NCBI RefSeq assembly: GCF_946892675.1
Contig: NZ_CAMPOV010000001.1
Coordinates: forward strand, 346,033-410,032
Direction of reading: 5' to 3'
Length of the DNA: 64,000 bases
DNA from: Arthrobacter sp. Marseille-P9274
Lineage (GTDB): Bacteria > Actinomycetota > Actinomycetes > Actinomycetales > Micrococcaceae
Part shown: positions 33,018-42,053 of the stretch, in pieces
Position numbering within the stretch: the first letter of the stretch is position 1
Layout of the letters: each line of letters starts with the position of its first letter
Position numbers and translations under genes: made by a program
Notes under the pieces: model-generated
What the model was told of the DNA's origin: nothing
Database searches by the model: none
The model's input: only the letters and a program-made list of their open reading frames with translations

Positions 33018-33040
33018 CCATAAAGAAGGGGAGGCCGATC

Positions 33041-33535
33041 GTGAGCTCCGACACCCGCTGGCTCAACGAGCACGAACAGGAGATCTGGCGTGCCCTGCGA
33101 GAGTTGCTGTGGGGCTTCGAGTCCGCCATGGACCGCCAGCTGATTCGGGACTCCGAACTGTCCGCCGTGGAGTACTCCGTCCTCGCTGCCCTGTCGGAGG
33201 CCGAGGACGGCGTCCTGCGGGCCCGCGACCTCGCCCGGCAGCTGGACTGGGAGCGGAGCCGCCTCTCCCACCTGCTCAAGCGCATGGAGACCAAGGGTCT
33301 GGTCACGCGGGCCGAGTGTCCCTCCGACCTCCGCGGCTACAACATCATGATGACCAAGGCCGGCCGCGACGCCATCGTGCAGGCCGCCCCCGGCCACGTA
33401 CGCTTCGTCCGCGAGAACGTCTTCGACCCGTTGACCGACGAGGAACGAGAGGCCCTCTTTTCCGCGGCCGCCAAGATCCAGTCCTCGATCCGGGACGCCG
33501 GCCTCTGGCAGAACCCCGGCGGGCAAAAGGGCTGA
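33041..33535 (+). CDS. MarR family transcriptional regulator
   Basis: A 164-residue winged-helix regulator. VEYSVLAALSEAEDGVLRAR and DLARQLDWERSRLSHLLKRM form the HTH, followed by ETKGLVTRAECPSDLRGYNI, the wing with the D-x-R motif of MarR proteins. One cysteine (in AECPSD) sits in the wing and could sense oxidation. The GTG at 33041 has GGGGAGG 5 nt upstream; a TTG at 33011 would run through the operator. It probably represses itself and the divergent FMN reductase. Confidence 0.92.
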   Translation: MSSDTRWLNEHEQEIWRALRELLWGFESAMDRQLIRDSELSAVEYSVLAALSEAEDGVLRARDLARQLDWERSRLSHLLKRMETKGLVTRAECPSDLRGYNIMMTKAGRDAIVQAAPGHVRFVRENVFDPLTDEEREALFSAAAKIQSSIRDAGLWQNPGGQKG

Positions 33536-33570
33536 CCCAAAGCCAGACGGGCCGGTGCTTCCGGAGGCTC

Positions 33571-35454
33571 CTACTCGAGGATCTCGGAGGCCTCGAGCCA
33601 CTCCATCTCGAGCTCTTCCTGTTCGGATGAGATGTCCTGCAGCTTCGCGTTCAGCTCCGCCAGCAATTCGAAGTCGACGTCCGCCTTGGAGCCGGCGTCG
33701 TTCATCTGTTCCTTGAGCTTGTCCGTCTGCTGGGCGAGCTTGGTCAGCTGCCGCTCGATCCGGTTCAGGTCCTTCTTGGCCTGCCGCTTCTCGGCCTCGC
33801 TGTGCGCGGACTTCGCGCCGGGCTGGGCCGGGGAGCCGCCGGCCGCAGCACCGGACTGCCCCTGGCCCGAGCCCGCGGCGGTCGCCGTCGTCGTTCCCTT
33901 GGCCTCCCCCGAAGCGAGCGCCTCTTCGCGCAGCTGCAGGTACTGGTCGACGCCGCCGGGCAGCCCGCGAAGCTTGCCGTCGCCGAGCAGCGCCATCTGG
34001 TGGTCGGTGACGCGCTCGAGCAGGTAGCGGTCGTGCGAGACGACGACGAGCGTGCCGGGCCAGCCGTCCAGCACGTCCTCGACGGCCGCCAGGGTGTCGG
34101 TGTCCAGGTCATTGGTCGGCTCGTCGAGCATCAGTACGTTGGGCTCGCCGACCAGCAGGCGCAGCAGCTGAAGCCGCCGCCGCTCGCCGCCGGAGAGGTC
34201 GCGTACCGGCGTCCACTGCTTCTCCTTGGAGAACCCCAGCTGTTCGACCAGCTGCCCGGCCGAAAGTTCGCGGCCGCCGACGTTGAAGACCTGCCGTTCG
34301 CGCTGGATGACTTCGGTGACGCGCAGGTCCAGCACATCGTCGAGCTCCCGGACTTCCTGGGTCAAGATGGCGGTCTGGACCGTCTTGCCGCGCTTGAGTT
34401 TGCCCGAGTCCGGCTGGATCTCGCCGTTGAGCAGCCGCAGCAGCGTCGTCTTGCCGGCGCCATTCACGCCTACCAGGCCCAGCCGCTCCCCCGGCGCCAG
34501 GCGCAGGGTGATGTTGTCGAACAGGGGCGCACCGCCGTCGTTCTTTACATCCCCCTCGCGGGGCGGCGGGGTGTAGCTGACCTTCTCCAGGTCGAGGACG
34601 TCCTTGCCGAGCCGGGCCGTGGCCATCTTGCTTAGCGCCACCGTGTCCCGCGGCTCGGGCACGTCGGAGATGAGCTCGTTGGCCGCCTCGATCCGGAACT
34701 TCGGCTTGGAGGTGCGGGCGGGCGCGCCGCGGCGCAGCCAGGCCAGCTCCTTCTTCACCAGCTGCTGGCGCTTGTTTTCGACGACGGCGGCCATCTTGTC
34801 GCGTTCGGCGCGGGCCAAAACGTACGCGGCGTATCCGCCCTCGAACGGATCCACAGTCCCGTCGTGAACCTCCCAGGTGCGGGTGCAGACCTCGTCGAGG
34901 AACCAGCGGTCGTGCGTGACCACCAGGAAGGCGCCCTCGTTGGACCGCCAGCGTTCCTTCAGGTGCCGGGCCAGCCAGGCCACGCCTTCGACGTCCAGGT
35001 GGTTGGTGGGCTCGTCCAGCATGATGACGTCGTGTGGCTCGATGAGCAGCTTGGCCAGGGCCACGCGGCGGCGCTGCCCGCCGGAGAGCGAGGAGACCTT
35101 GGCGTGCCACTCCACGTCCTCCACCAGGCCGGCCATGATTTCGCGGATCCGGGGGTTGGCCGCCCATTCGTGGTCCGCGGCCTCGCCGACGATCGCGACG
35201 CCGACGGGCAGGTCTCCGTCGAGTACGTCCTGCTGGTCCAGGTAGCCGATGTTCACGTCGCCGCGTTTGGTCACGCGGCCCTCGTCCGGCGTAATCCTTA
35301 ATGCCAGCAGGCGCATGAGGGTGGATTTGCCGTCGCCGTTGCGCCCGACCATGCCGATCCGGTCGCCCTCGTTCAGGCCAAGGGAGACCGAGTCCAGGAC
35401 GGTGCGGATGCCGTAGGAGACGCTGATGTTCTCAGCGCCGAGCAGGTGGGCCAA
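33571..35454 (-). CDS. ABC-F family ATPase (Uup-like)
   Basis: A 627-residue soluble tandem ATPase with no membrane domain. Two ABC cassettes: Walker A GMVGRNGDGKST (about 35) and GLVGVNGAGKTT (about 325), signatures SLSGGQRRRVALAK and DLSGGERRRLQLLR, and Walker B VIMLDEPTNHLDVEG and VLMLDEPTNDLDTD. An Ala/Gly/Thr linker leads to a C-terminal coiled coil (KKDLNRIERQLTKLAQQTDK), the mark of Uup proteins, which act on ribosomes or branched nucleic acids. It starts at a TTG (35454) with GAAAG upstream, 30 bp after ispE; no ATG lies before the first Walker motif. Third gene of the rsmA-ispE-uup operon. Confidence 0.93.
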   Translation of the reverse strand: MAHLLGAENISVSYGIRTVLDSVSLGLNEGDRIGMVGRNGDGKSTLMRLLALRITPDEGRVTKRGDVNIGYLDQQDVLDGDLPVGVAIVGEAADHEWAANPRIREIMAGLVEDVEWHAKVSSLSGGQRRRVALAKLLIEPHDVIMLDEPTNHLDVEGVAWLARHLKERWRSNEGAFLVVTHDRWFLDEVCTRTWEVHDGTVDPFEGGYAAYVLARAERDKMAAVVENKRQQLVKKELAWLRRGAPARTSKPKFRIEAANELISDVPEPRDTVALSKMATARLGKDVLDLEKVSYTPPPREGDVKNDGGAPLFDNITLRLAPGERLGLVGVNGAGKTTLLRLLNGEIQPDSGKLKRGKTVQTAILTQEVRELDDVLDLRVTEVIQRERQVFNVGGRELSAGQLVEQLGFSKEKQWTPVRDLSGGERRRLQLLRLLVGEPNVLMLDEPTNDLDTDTLAAVEDVLDGWPGTLVVVSHDRYLLERVTDHQMALLGDGKLRGLPGGVDQYLQLREEALASGEAKGTTTATAAGSGQGQSGAAAGGSPAQPGAKSAHSEAEKRQAKKDLNRIERQLTKLAQQTDKLKEQMNDAGSKADVDFELLAELNAKLQDISSEQEELEMEWLEASEILE

Positions 35455-35484
35455 TGTCTGTCTTTCTGTTGGTTGCAGGGCCGG

Positions 35485-36420
35485 TCAGGCCATGATGCGG
35501 GCGCCGTGCACGGGCCCGTGGACGGCCAGGGCCGCCACGCCGGCCACGTCCGACAGTCGCTGGGACAGCTCCTCGGCGTCCAGCCGGTCCGCGGCCAGGA
35601 AGGCCAGCGTGGGCCCGGATCCGGAGACCATGCCGGCCAGCGCGCCCTCGGCGATTCCAAGGTCCAGAATATCTGCCAGCTCCGGCGCGAGCTCAATCGA
35701 GGCGGCCTGCAGGTCATTGCCTAGCGCGTTGGCCAGTCCGTCGACGTCGCCGGCGTGCATGGCCTTCAGGATCCGCGGGTCCACGTTGTCAGGCTCCGCG
35801 GCGGAGAAGCCGGCCTCCTCGCGCAGCCGGTCCGCGGTGGCGTAGACCTTGGGCGTGGACAGGCCGAACGACGCCGGCACCAGCACCCAGTGCATGTCCC
35901 GCCGGGCCAGTGCCGGGGTCAGCTGGTCGCCCACGCCGAGGCCCACGGCCACCCCGCCGAGCAGGGCAAAGGGCACGTCGGCGCCGAGGTCCGCGGCGAT
36001 GCGCACCAGCTCGTCGCGGGAGAACCCGGTATCCCAGAGCGTGCTGCAGGCCACCAGCGCCGCGGCGGCGTCCGCGGATCCCCCGCCCATGCCGCCGGCG
36101 ATCGGCACCCGCTTGACGATGTCGAGGTGGACGCCGGTCGACTGGCCCGTCAGCGAACGCATCAGCTCGGCCGCCTTGACCGCGAGGTTGGATGAGTCCA
36201 GCGGGATGTCCTCCACGTCCAGCGGGAGCGGCGAGCCGTTGCGCACGCTCACGGTGACCTGGTCGTCGTCGCGTTTGGTCGCCGTGACCTCCTCATAGAG
36301 CGAGACGGCCAGGTACACGCTGGCGACCGAGTGGTAGCCGTCCGGCCGCAGCGGACCCATCCGGAAGGACACGTTGATCTTGCCCGGGGCCATCACGCGC
36401 ACGGATCGAGTCTTGCCCAT
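35485..36420 (-). CDS. ispE: 4-diphosphocytidyl-2-C-methyl-D-erythritol kinase
   Basis: A 311-residue GHMP kinase of the non-mevalonate isoprenoid pathway; it phosphorylates the 2-OH of CDP-methylerythritol. Motif 1 is VMAPGKINVSFRMGPLRPDG (catalytic Lys and His region), motif 2 VPIAGGMGGGSADAAAALVA (ATP loop) and motif 3 AGMVSGSGPTLAFLA. The length matches actinobacterial IspE. It lies 30 bp after rsmA and 30 bp before the ABC-F gene, the conserved actinobacterial order. Confidence 0.96.
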   Translation of the reverse strand: MGKTRSVRVMAPGKINVSFRMGPLRPDGYHSVASVYLAVSLYEEVTATKRDDDQVTVSVRNGSPLPLDVEDIPLDSSNLAVKAAELMRSLTGQSTGVHLDIVKRVPIAGGMGGGSADAAAALVACSTLWDTGFSRDELVRIAADLGADVPFALLGGVAVGLGVGDQLTPALARRDMHWVLVPASFGLSTPKVYATADRLREEAGFSAAEPDNVDPRILKAMHAGDVDGLANALGNDLQAASIELAPELADILDLGIAEGALAGMVSGSGPTLAFLAADRLDAEELSQRLSDVAGVAALAVHGPVHGARIMA

Positions 36421-36450
36421 CAGTCTGCCTCCACAGTGCGAATTTCCAGC

Positions 36451-37485
36451 TCAGGCCACCGGGGGCCGCTTGTACTCGGCGATCCGGGCGAAGGCCTCGA
36501 CATCCAGCACCTCGCCGCGCGCTCGGGGATCAACATCAGCCGCGCGCAGGGCCTCCTCCGCCGCCGCCGCGCTCCCGGCCCAGCCCGCCAGCGCCGCCCG
36601 CAGCGTCTTCCGCCGCTGGGCAAAGGCCGCGTCGATCACCGCGAAGACCTCCTGCCGCGTTGCGCGGGTGGCCGGCGGCTCGCGCCGCGTGAACCCGACC
36701 AGGCCGGAGGCGATCTTCGGCGCCGGCCAGAACACGTTCATGCCGATCACCCCGGCCTTGCGCATCTGGCTGTACCAGGCGGCCTTGACGCTCGGCACGC
36801 CGTAAATCTTCGAGCCCGGCACGGCCGCCAGCCGGTCCGCGACCTCGTCCTGCACCATGACCAGCCCGTGCCGCAGCGACGGGAAATGTTCCAGCAGGTG
36901 CAGCACCACGGGCACGGCCACGTTGTAGGGAAGGTTGGCCACCAGCGCGGACGGCTCCCGCGGCAGTTCCGTCACCCGCATCGCATCGGCCAGAACGACG
37001 TCGAGCCGTCCGTCCGCGTCGGGACGGAACTTCCGCGCGGTGTCCGGGAGCTTCGCGGCCAGCTTGGGGTCGATCTCGACGGCGACGACGTGCGCGGCCG
37101 CGTCCAACAGGCCCAGCGTCAGCGAGCCCAGCCCGGGTCCGACCTCCAGCACCGTCTCGTCCGGCTCCACGTGGGCCGCCGCCACGATCCTCCGGATGGT
37201 ATTGCCGTCGATCACGAAGTTCTGCCCCAGCGTCTTCGTCGGCCGGACATCCAGCTCCTCCGCCAGCCGGCGGATATCCGCGGCCCCCAGCAGAGGCAAG
37301 GTTCCGCGCTGTGCCCCGGTGCCGCCGTCGTGCCCGGACCCCGTTGCAAAGGTCCCGGCACCGGTCGCGGCGGTCCCCGCATCCCGCGCCGACGGCCGCT
37401 CCCCGGCCGCGTCGTCGGCAGCAGGCCCACGCCCGGGATCGGACTGGGGCTGGCCCGGCAGGCCGGAGGCATTCGCATCTGTCAC
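36451..37485 (-). CDS. rsmA: 16S rRNA (adenine1518/1519-N6)-dimethyltransferase
   Basis: 344 residues. The catalytic part starts at about 67 with [20 protein letters not shown] then [12 protein letters not shown], and shows the SAM motif [16 protein letters not shown] and the adenine-binding NLPYNVAVP. It dimethylates two adenines in helix 45 of 16S rRNA. The first 65 residues are Gly/Ala/Asp/Pro-rich and absent from typical RsmA. GTG 37485 is selected because TACGAT stands exactly 6 nt upstream and no RBS is seen, which fits a leaderless mRNA. It heads the operon with ispE and uup; rpfB lies upstream on the same strand after about 970 bp. Confidence 0.95.
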   Translation of the reverse strand: MTDANASGLPGQPQSDPGRGPAADDAAGERPSARDAGTAATGAGTFATGSGHDGGTGAQRGTLPLLGAADIRRLAEELDVRPTKTLGQNFVIDGNTIRRIVAAAHVEPDETVLEVGPGLGSLTLGLLDAAAHVVAVEIDPKLAAKLPDTARKFRPDADGRLDVVLADAMRVTELPREPSALVANLPYNVAVPVVLHLLEHFPSLRHGLVMVQDEVADRLAAVPGSKIYGVPSVKAAWYSQMRKAGVIGMNVFWPAPKIASGLVGFTRREPPATRATRQEVFAVIDAAFAQRRKTLRAALAGWAGSAAAAEEALRAADVDPRARGEVLDVEAFARIAEYKRPPVA

Positions 37486-37491
37486 TGTGCC

Positions 37492-37497
37492 ATCGTA
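37492..37497 (-). promoter_or_regulatory. -10 TACGAT of the rsmA operon
   Basis: On the minus strand TACGAT is followed by GGCACA and the GTG start, so transcription would begin at the start codon. Confidence 0.55.
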
Positions 37498-37767
37498 GCC
37501 ATACAACCCCGCCCGCCCGTTAACCGGCCCGTAACCCCCGGCGCAGCCTTGGCTCCGCGGTGCATCCCGAACCATCGTCTTCGCGCCTTACCGACCATTC
37601 CTCGGTGTACCCCGCGGATCCCAGGGCTGGTCCGCCCATGTCCCGACTCGAGGAGCAGCCGCCGCCGGGCAGTTCCATCAGCGCTAGCCGCCTTGTGGTT
37701 TCCTCCGGGCCACCCGCCGGGCAGGCCCCTCCGCCAGCATTCGACCGGCTTTCCACTCCGTTCGTGC

Positions 37768-37830
37768 TCAGGTTTTGGAAGGACTTCCGGCATCGCCGCA
37801 CGTCGGTGCGCTGCGAAAGCTGGAAACGTG
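37768..37830 (+). repeat. Intergenic repeat family, divergent copy
   Basis: TTTTGGAAGGACTTCCGGCA followed by TCGCCGCACGTCGGTGCG corresponds to the left part of the 59.36-kb copy (TTTGGAAG...GCATCGCCCCACGTCAGTGCG). The core after it has diverged (GCTGCGAAAGCTGG). Confidence 0.5.
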
Positions 37831-37996
37831 GACCGTTGGGTCTGAACATGGGCTCGAACGCGCCGCGGGCCCCGCCTGCCCACCACTCCCCGCCCGGACC
37901 GCAACGCCGCCCCATCCCGCGCCTTCCTCGCGGCTCCCCGCGGCCCGAGGGTCCTGCCTGCCCAGCATTACCACGAGCACCGTGGTAACGCCGCAG

Positions 37997-38060
37997 GTCA
38001 GAGCGTTACTTGATAGCTAAAGCTGTTCAAGCCGGTCAAATGCTGTACAGGACGCGGTCG
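37997..38060 (+). repeat. Intergenic repeat family, copy with CTAAAG core
   Basis: GTCAGAGCGTTACTTGATAG then CTAAAGCTGTTCAAG aligns without gaps to 59397-59431 (GTCAGTGCGTTGCTTGAAGC, CTAAAGGTGTTCAAG), about 80 percent identical; similarity continues to TGTAC. Confidence 0.7.
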
Positions 38061-38076
38061 ATCGGGCACGGGGGCC

Positions 38077-38178
38077 CACTCGTTCCCTCGCTTCACCTCG
38101 GCCCCCAGCATCGGCCCTTGTCAGAGCATTGCTTGAAGGCTAAAGCAGGGAACGAGTGCCTAACCGAGGGAAGTTGGT
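38077..38178 (+). repeat. Intergenic repeat family, copy with long hairpin
   Basis: Contains GTCAGAGCATTGCTTGAAGG then CTAAAGCAGG and CGAGGGAAGTTGG, matching the complement of 59557-59615. CACTCGTTCCCT (38077-38088) is perfectly complementary to 38147-38158, extending to 16 bp with one bulge, so the copy can fold as one large hairpin. Confidence 0.7.
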
Positions 38179-38369
38179 GGCTCGGCGCCTCAATTGGGGC
38201 CTGTCAGGCCGAACCGTGCGGCGGTCTGAGGAGGAAGGTCAGCCGCGCGGCGGGCTGAGGAGGAAGGCCCGCCGCACAGGCCAAGAAAGCCCTTCCAACC
38301 CCGCGCGGCCCATCGGAAGCCGTCCAATCGGGCAGGGCCCAGCCCGGGCCGTTCCCCTTAAACGGGTGA

Positions 38370-38391
38370 GACCCCCGGTTTCCCGGGGGTC
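38370..38391 (-). terminator. Probable rpfB terminator
   Basis: GACCCCCGG / CCGGGGGTC, a perfect 9-bp stem with a 4-nt loop, 65 bp after the rpfB stop. There is no T run. Confidence 0.5.
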
Positions 38392-38455
38392 CGACGCGAC
38401 GAGGCCAAACGGCAGGGGCGCAGAGGTTCCCGCCTGCGCGCCGCCGGGCAGGTGG

Positions 38456-39601
38456 CTAGAGCAGCCCGAGCTTGGCGGCGCAGGCCGGCCAGTGGCCCCA
38501 GCCGCCGTTGCTGCGCAGCACCTCGGCCGTGGCGATCTGCTCGGCCGCGCTGGCCATGTGCGGCAGCGGGGCGTACTTGCCGCCGCCGGCGCCGAGCCAG
38601 GAGCTCTGGTTGAACTGCAGGCCGCCGTAGTAGCCGTTGCCGGAGTTGATGGACCAGTTGCCGCCGGATTCGCACTGGGCGAGGGCCTGCCAGGTTCCTC
38701 CGACGTCGGTGTTGTCAGCCTTGGGTTCCGCCGGCCGCTTCTTGGTTCCGACGGAGACCTTCTCGCTGACCGGCTCGGTCGTGACGCGGTCCTTGACCAG
38801 CTCGCGCTCCGTTTCCTTGCCGTCGACCAGCACGAGCGCGTAGGTCTTGGTGCGCTCGCCCGCAATGCCGTTGCGAGTGACGGCCTTTTCGTCCTCGTAC
38901 ATCGAGGAGTCCTTCTTGGTCTCGGTCTCGAACGCGATCGGTTCGGTGATCTCGATCTTCTGGTCGCGGTCGATGCGCGTGATCTTGAGCTTCAGCTTCT
39001 CTTTGATCGGCGTGGACTTCGGCTTGGACAGCTCGTCGTCCTTGCCCAGCGTGATCTTCTGCTCCGCGAGCAGGTCGCCGACGGTCGCGGCCGTGGTGAT
39101 CTTGTCCTTCGTCTTGCCGTCCACGGTGATGGTGACGGTCTTGGGCGTGGAGATCACCACGTTGCTGACGGAGGCCAGGTCGGCGTCCAGGGGCGCGGAG
39201 AGTTCGGAGTCTTCCTCGACGCCCAGTTCGTTGATCAGGTCTTTGACCGTGGCAGAGGTGGATTGCACTGTCTTGCTGGCGCCGTCCAGGGTGAGCTTCA
39301 CGGGCTTGGCGGTAATGACCTGGATGCTGCCGCCATTGCTTATTTCGGTTGCGACGGCGGGAGTCACCTCGTCGTACCCGTCCACCTGGACACCGGCTTC
39401 GTTGAGCACGTCCTGGACCGTAGTCCCGAAGGTGGAGATGTTGCTTGCCTGTCCGTCGACGGTCAGGGTGACGCTCTTGTTATTGCCTACGAAGGCCACG
39501 AGGCCAAAAACGAGTGCGGTCATCACGACCACCTGCCCGGTGATTTTCACCCAGCGGTTCTTCAGTGCGTTTGCCACGGTACCCAACTTTGTCTCGAACA
39601 T
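38456..39601 (-). CDS. rpfB: Resuscitation-promoting factor RpfB
   Basis: A 381-residue exported muralytic protein. An N-terminal membrane helix (VVVMTALVFGLVAFVG) is followed by three DUF348 repeats (SVTLTVDGQASNISTFGTTV; PVKLTLDGASKTVQSTSATV; TVTITVDGKTKDKITTAATV), a G5 domain (SMYEDEKAVTRNGIAGERTK) and a C-terminal Rpf transglycosylase domain with the catalytic Glu in LAQCESGGNWSIN. Rpf proteins cleave peptidoglycan and stimulate regrowth of dormant cells. The start at 39601 leaves a normal signal-anchor; its RBS is weak. It lies between tatD and rsmA, the classic actinobacterial arrangement. Confidence 0.96.
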   Translation of the reverse strand: MFETKLGTVANALKNRWVKITGQVVVMTALVFGLVAFVGNNKSVTLTVDGQASNISTFGTTVQDVLNEAGVQVDGYDEVTPAVATEISNGGSIQVITAKPVKLTLDGASKTVQSTSATVKDLINELGVEEDSELSAPLDADLASVSNVVISTPKTVTITVDGKTKDKITTAATVGDLLAEQKITLGKDDELSKPKSTPIKEKLKLKITRIDRDQKIEITEPIAFETETKKDSSMYEDEKAVTRNGIAGERTKTYALVLVDGKETERELVKDRVTTEPVSEKVSVGTKKRPAEPKADNTDVGGTWQALAQCESGGNWSINSGNGYYGGLQFNQSSWLGAGGGKYAPLPHMASAAEQIATAEVLRSNGGWGHWPACAAKLGLL

Positions 39602-39911
39602 CCGGGCACGGGGACATGAAGACACGAGCAGTAGCGCGCCGAATCGCACGGCACGATGCTTTGTGCAGGCAAACCAAACTGGAGAATGTTTGGGCGTACG
39701 AACGGAACGTCCAACCAACCTCGGTGCGGAGTGTACTGTCCGGATGCCTTCCCCGACCCCGGCCAATAGTCCCCTACCGTAACCGAACCGTGACTTCCCG
39801 CAAAACCGAATCGGGCAAATGTCACGGATCGGACACGCGGCGAAGGCCCACGTCAGCGCCGGTGAAACGAGCGAAACTCACGTCTGACTAGGAAAAATAC
39901 CGACCGGTAGT
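39602..39911. other. rpfB upstream region, long leader likely
   Basis: No gene seen in 310 bp. Plausible promoter words on the minus strand are at about 39765-39800 (TTCGGTTACGGTAGGGG), which would give a leader of some 170 nt. I looked for a c-di-AMP riboswitch, known upstream of some rpf genes, and did not recognise its consensus. Confidence 0.4.
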
Positions 39912-40865
39912 TTAGTCGTTCCATCGCCCGTAAACTTTTTCCGTGTTGCCCGCCACTTCCTCACACAACAAGCCCAGGTCCTTGTCCAGAACCGCCGCCA
40001 TTGAGCGCAAGGTGTAGGGCACCATGTAGCTGGCGTTGGGCCTGCCGCGGTGCGGATGGGGGGTCAGGAACGGGGCGTCGGTTTCCACCAGGACCAGCGC
40101 AGGATCGGCCAACAGCAGGGCATCCCGCAGGTCCTGGGCGTTCTTGAACGTGACGGTACCGGCGAAGGACATCATCCAGCCGTTCTCGTTGCAGATCCGA
40201 GCCAGCCTCGCGTCGCCCGAGAAGCAGTGGAAGACTACCTTCTCCGGGGCACCTTCCTCGTGCAGGACCCGCACCACGTCGTCGTGCGCGTCACGGTCAT
40301 GGATCTGCAGTGCCAGCCCCAGCCGCTTGGCGATGTCGATGTGCCGGCGGAACGAGTACTCCTGCGCCTTGAGCCCCTCCCCCTGGGTGCGGAAGTAATC
40401 CAGCCCGGTCTCGCCGATGGCCCGGATCCGCGGGTGCGCCGCCAGCTGCTCGATCTCGGCGAGGGCTTCCTCAAGCTGTCCGTCCGCGGCGAGCGGCGGG
40501 GCGTCGTTGGGGTGGAGTGCGACGGCGCCGAGGAGCCTCGCGTCCGCCTCCACCGCCTGCACGGTAAAGCGGGAGGACTCCACGTCGCAGCCGACCTGGA
40601 CGGCACCCTTGACGCCCAGCGCCTCGGCGGCGTCCAGCGCATCCCGCACCGTCACGGAGACGTCGCCGTCACCGAAGTCCAGATGGGTGTGGTTGTCCAT
40701 GACCGGCACCGGCAGCGGTTCGGGCGCCGGCGGATAGTCCAGGCGGCGGCGCCGGCCGCTCTTTTCCTCTTCGGGGCTGCGGGTGCGGGCTCCTTCCGGC
40801 GCTGCCTCCTCCGGGAGGTAGGCGGCGGGTGTCTCTCCGGGCACGGCTAGGGCGTTCTCAGGCAT
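39912..40865 (-). CDS. tatD: TatD family metal-dependent deoxyribonuclease
   Basis: A 317-residue TIM-barrel hydrolase. Metal and catalytic motifs: MDNHTHLDFGD (HxH), AIGETGLDYF (Glu), LQIHDRDAHDD (His), FHCFSGD (His) and LVETDAPFLTPHPHRGRPN (Asp). TatD enzymes are 3'-5' DNases involved in DNA repair and quality control. The first 55 residues are a charged, Pro/Glu-rich extension before the barrel. The ATG at 40865 is preceded by TAATGT at a 6-nt distance and no RBS, so probably leaderless. In related genomes metG often lies directly upstream; here a MoxR operon is divergent instead. Confidence 0.95.
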   Translation of the reverse strand: MPENALAVPGETPAAYLPEEAAPEGARTRSPEEEKSGRRRRLDYPPAPEPLPVPVMDNHTHLDFGDGDVSVTVRDALDAAEALGVKGAVQVGCDVESSRFTVQAVEADARLLGAVALHPNDAPPLAADGQLEEALAEIEQLAAHPRIRAIGETGLDYFRTQGEGLKAQEYSFRRHIDIAKRLGLALQIHDRDAHDDVVRVLHEEGAPEKVVFHCFSGDARLARICNENGWMMSFAGTVTFKNAQDLRDALLLADPALVLVETDAPFLTPHPHRGRPNASYMVPYTLRSMAAVLDKDLGLLCEEVAGNTEKVYGRWND

Positions 40866-40871
40866 GATTCA

Positions 40872-40877
40872 ACATTA
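40872..40877 (-). promoter_or_regulatory. -10 TAATGT of tatD
   Basis: On the minus strand TAATGT, TGAATC, ATG: a 6-nt gap, typical leaderless spacing. Confidence 0.55.
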
Positions 40878-40992
40878 CGGCTGCGGCGCCTCCAACATGC
40901 GAAGGAGTCGTTTCAGGCTCTATCGCGGTGAAACTTCTGCCAGTACTGTGGTTACATCCCGCCTGCGGGGAAGGCGATGCGGAAGGTTCAGC

Positions 40993-42045
<1,053 letters not shown>

Positions 42046-42053
42046 GCCAGGCC

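Larger units (their letters stand above)
37486..38455. other. 970-bp intergenic region with several copies of a structured repeat
   Basis: Frames crossing it (e.g. 37560-37988) have low-complexity, non-conserved translations and I do not call them genes. The region holds three copies of the repeat family listed separately, a small hairpin TTACCACG / CGTGGTAA (37968-37975, 37981-37988) and the likely rpfB terminator at 38370-38391. Confidence 0.55.

Noticed and set aside
33011-33040. TTG start at 33011 for the MarR gene
   Set aside because: It would lie inside the operator and lacks an RBS, whereas GTG 33041 has GGGGAGG at a proper distance.
37560-37988. Possible 142-codon gene in the rsmA-rpfB gap
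   Set aside because: Pro/Arg/Ser-rich, no RBS, crosses an intergenic repeat copy.
39602-39911. c-di-AMP (ydaO) riboswitch upstream of rpfB
   Set aside because: Known from some actinobacterial rpf genes, but I cannot find its conserved core sequences here.
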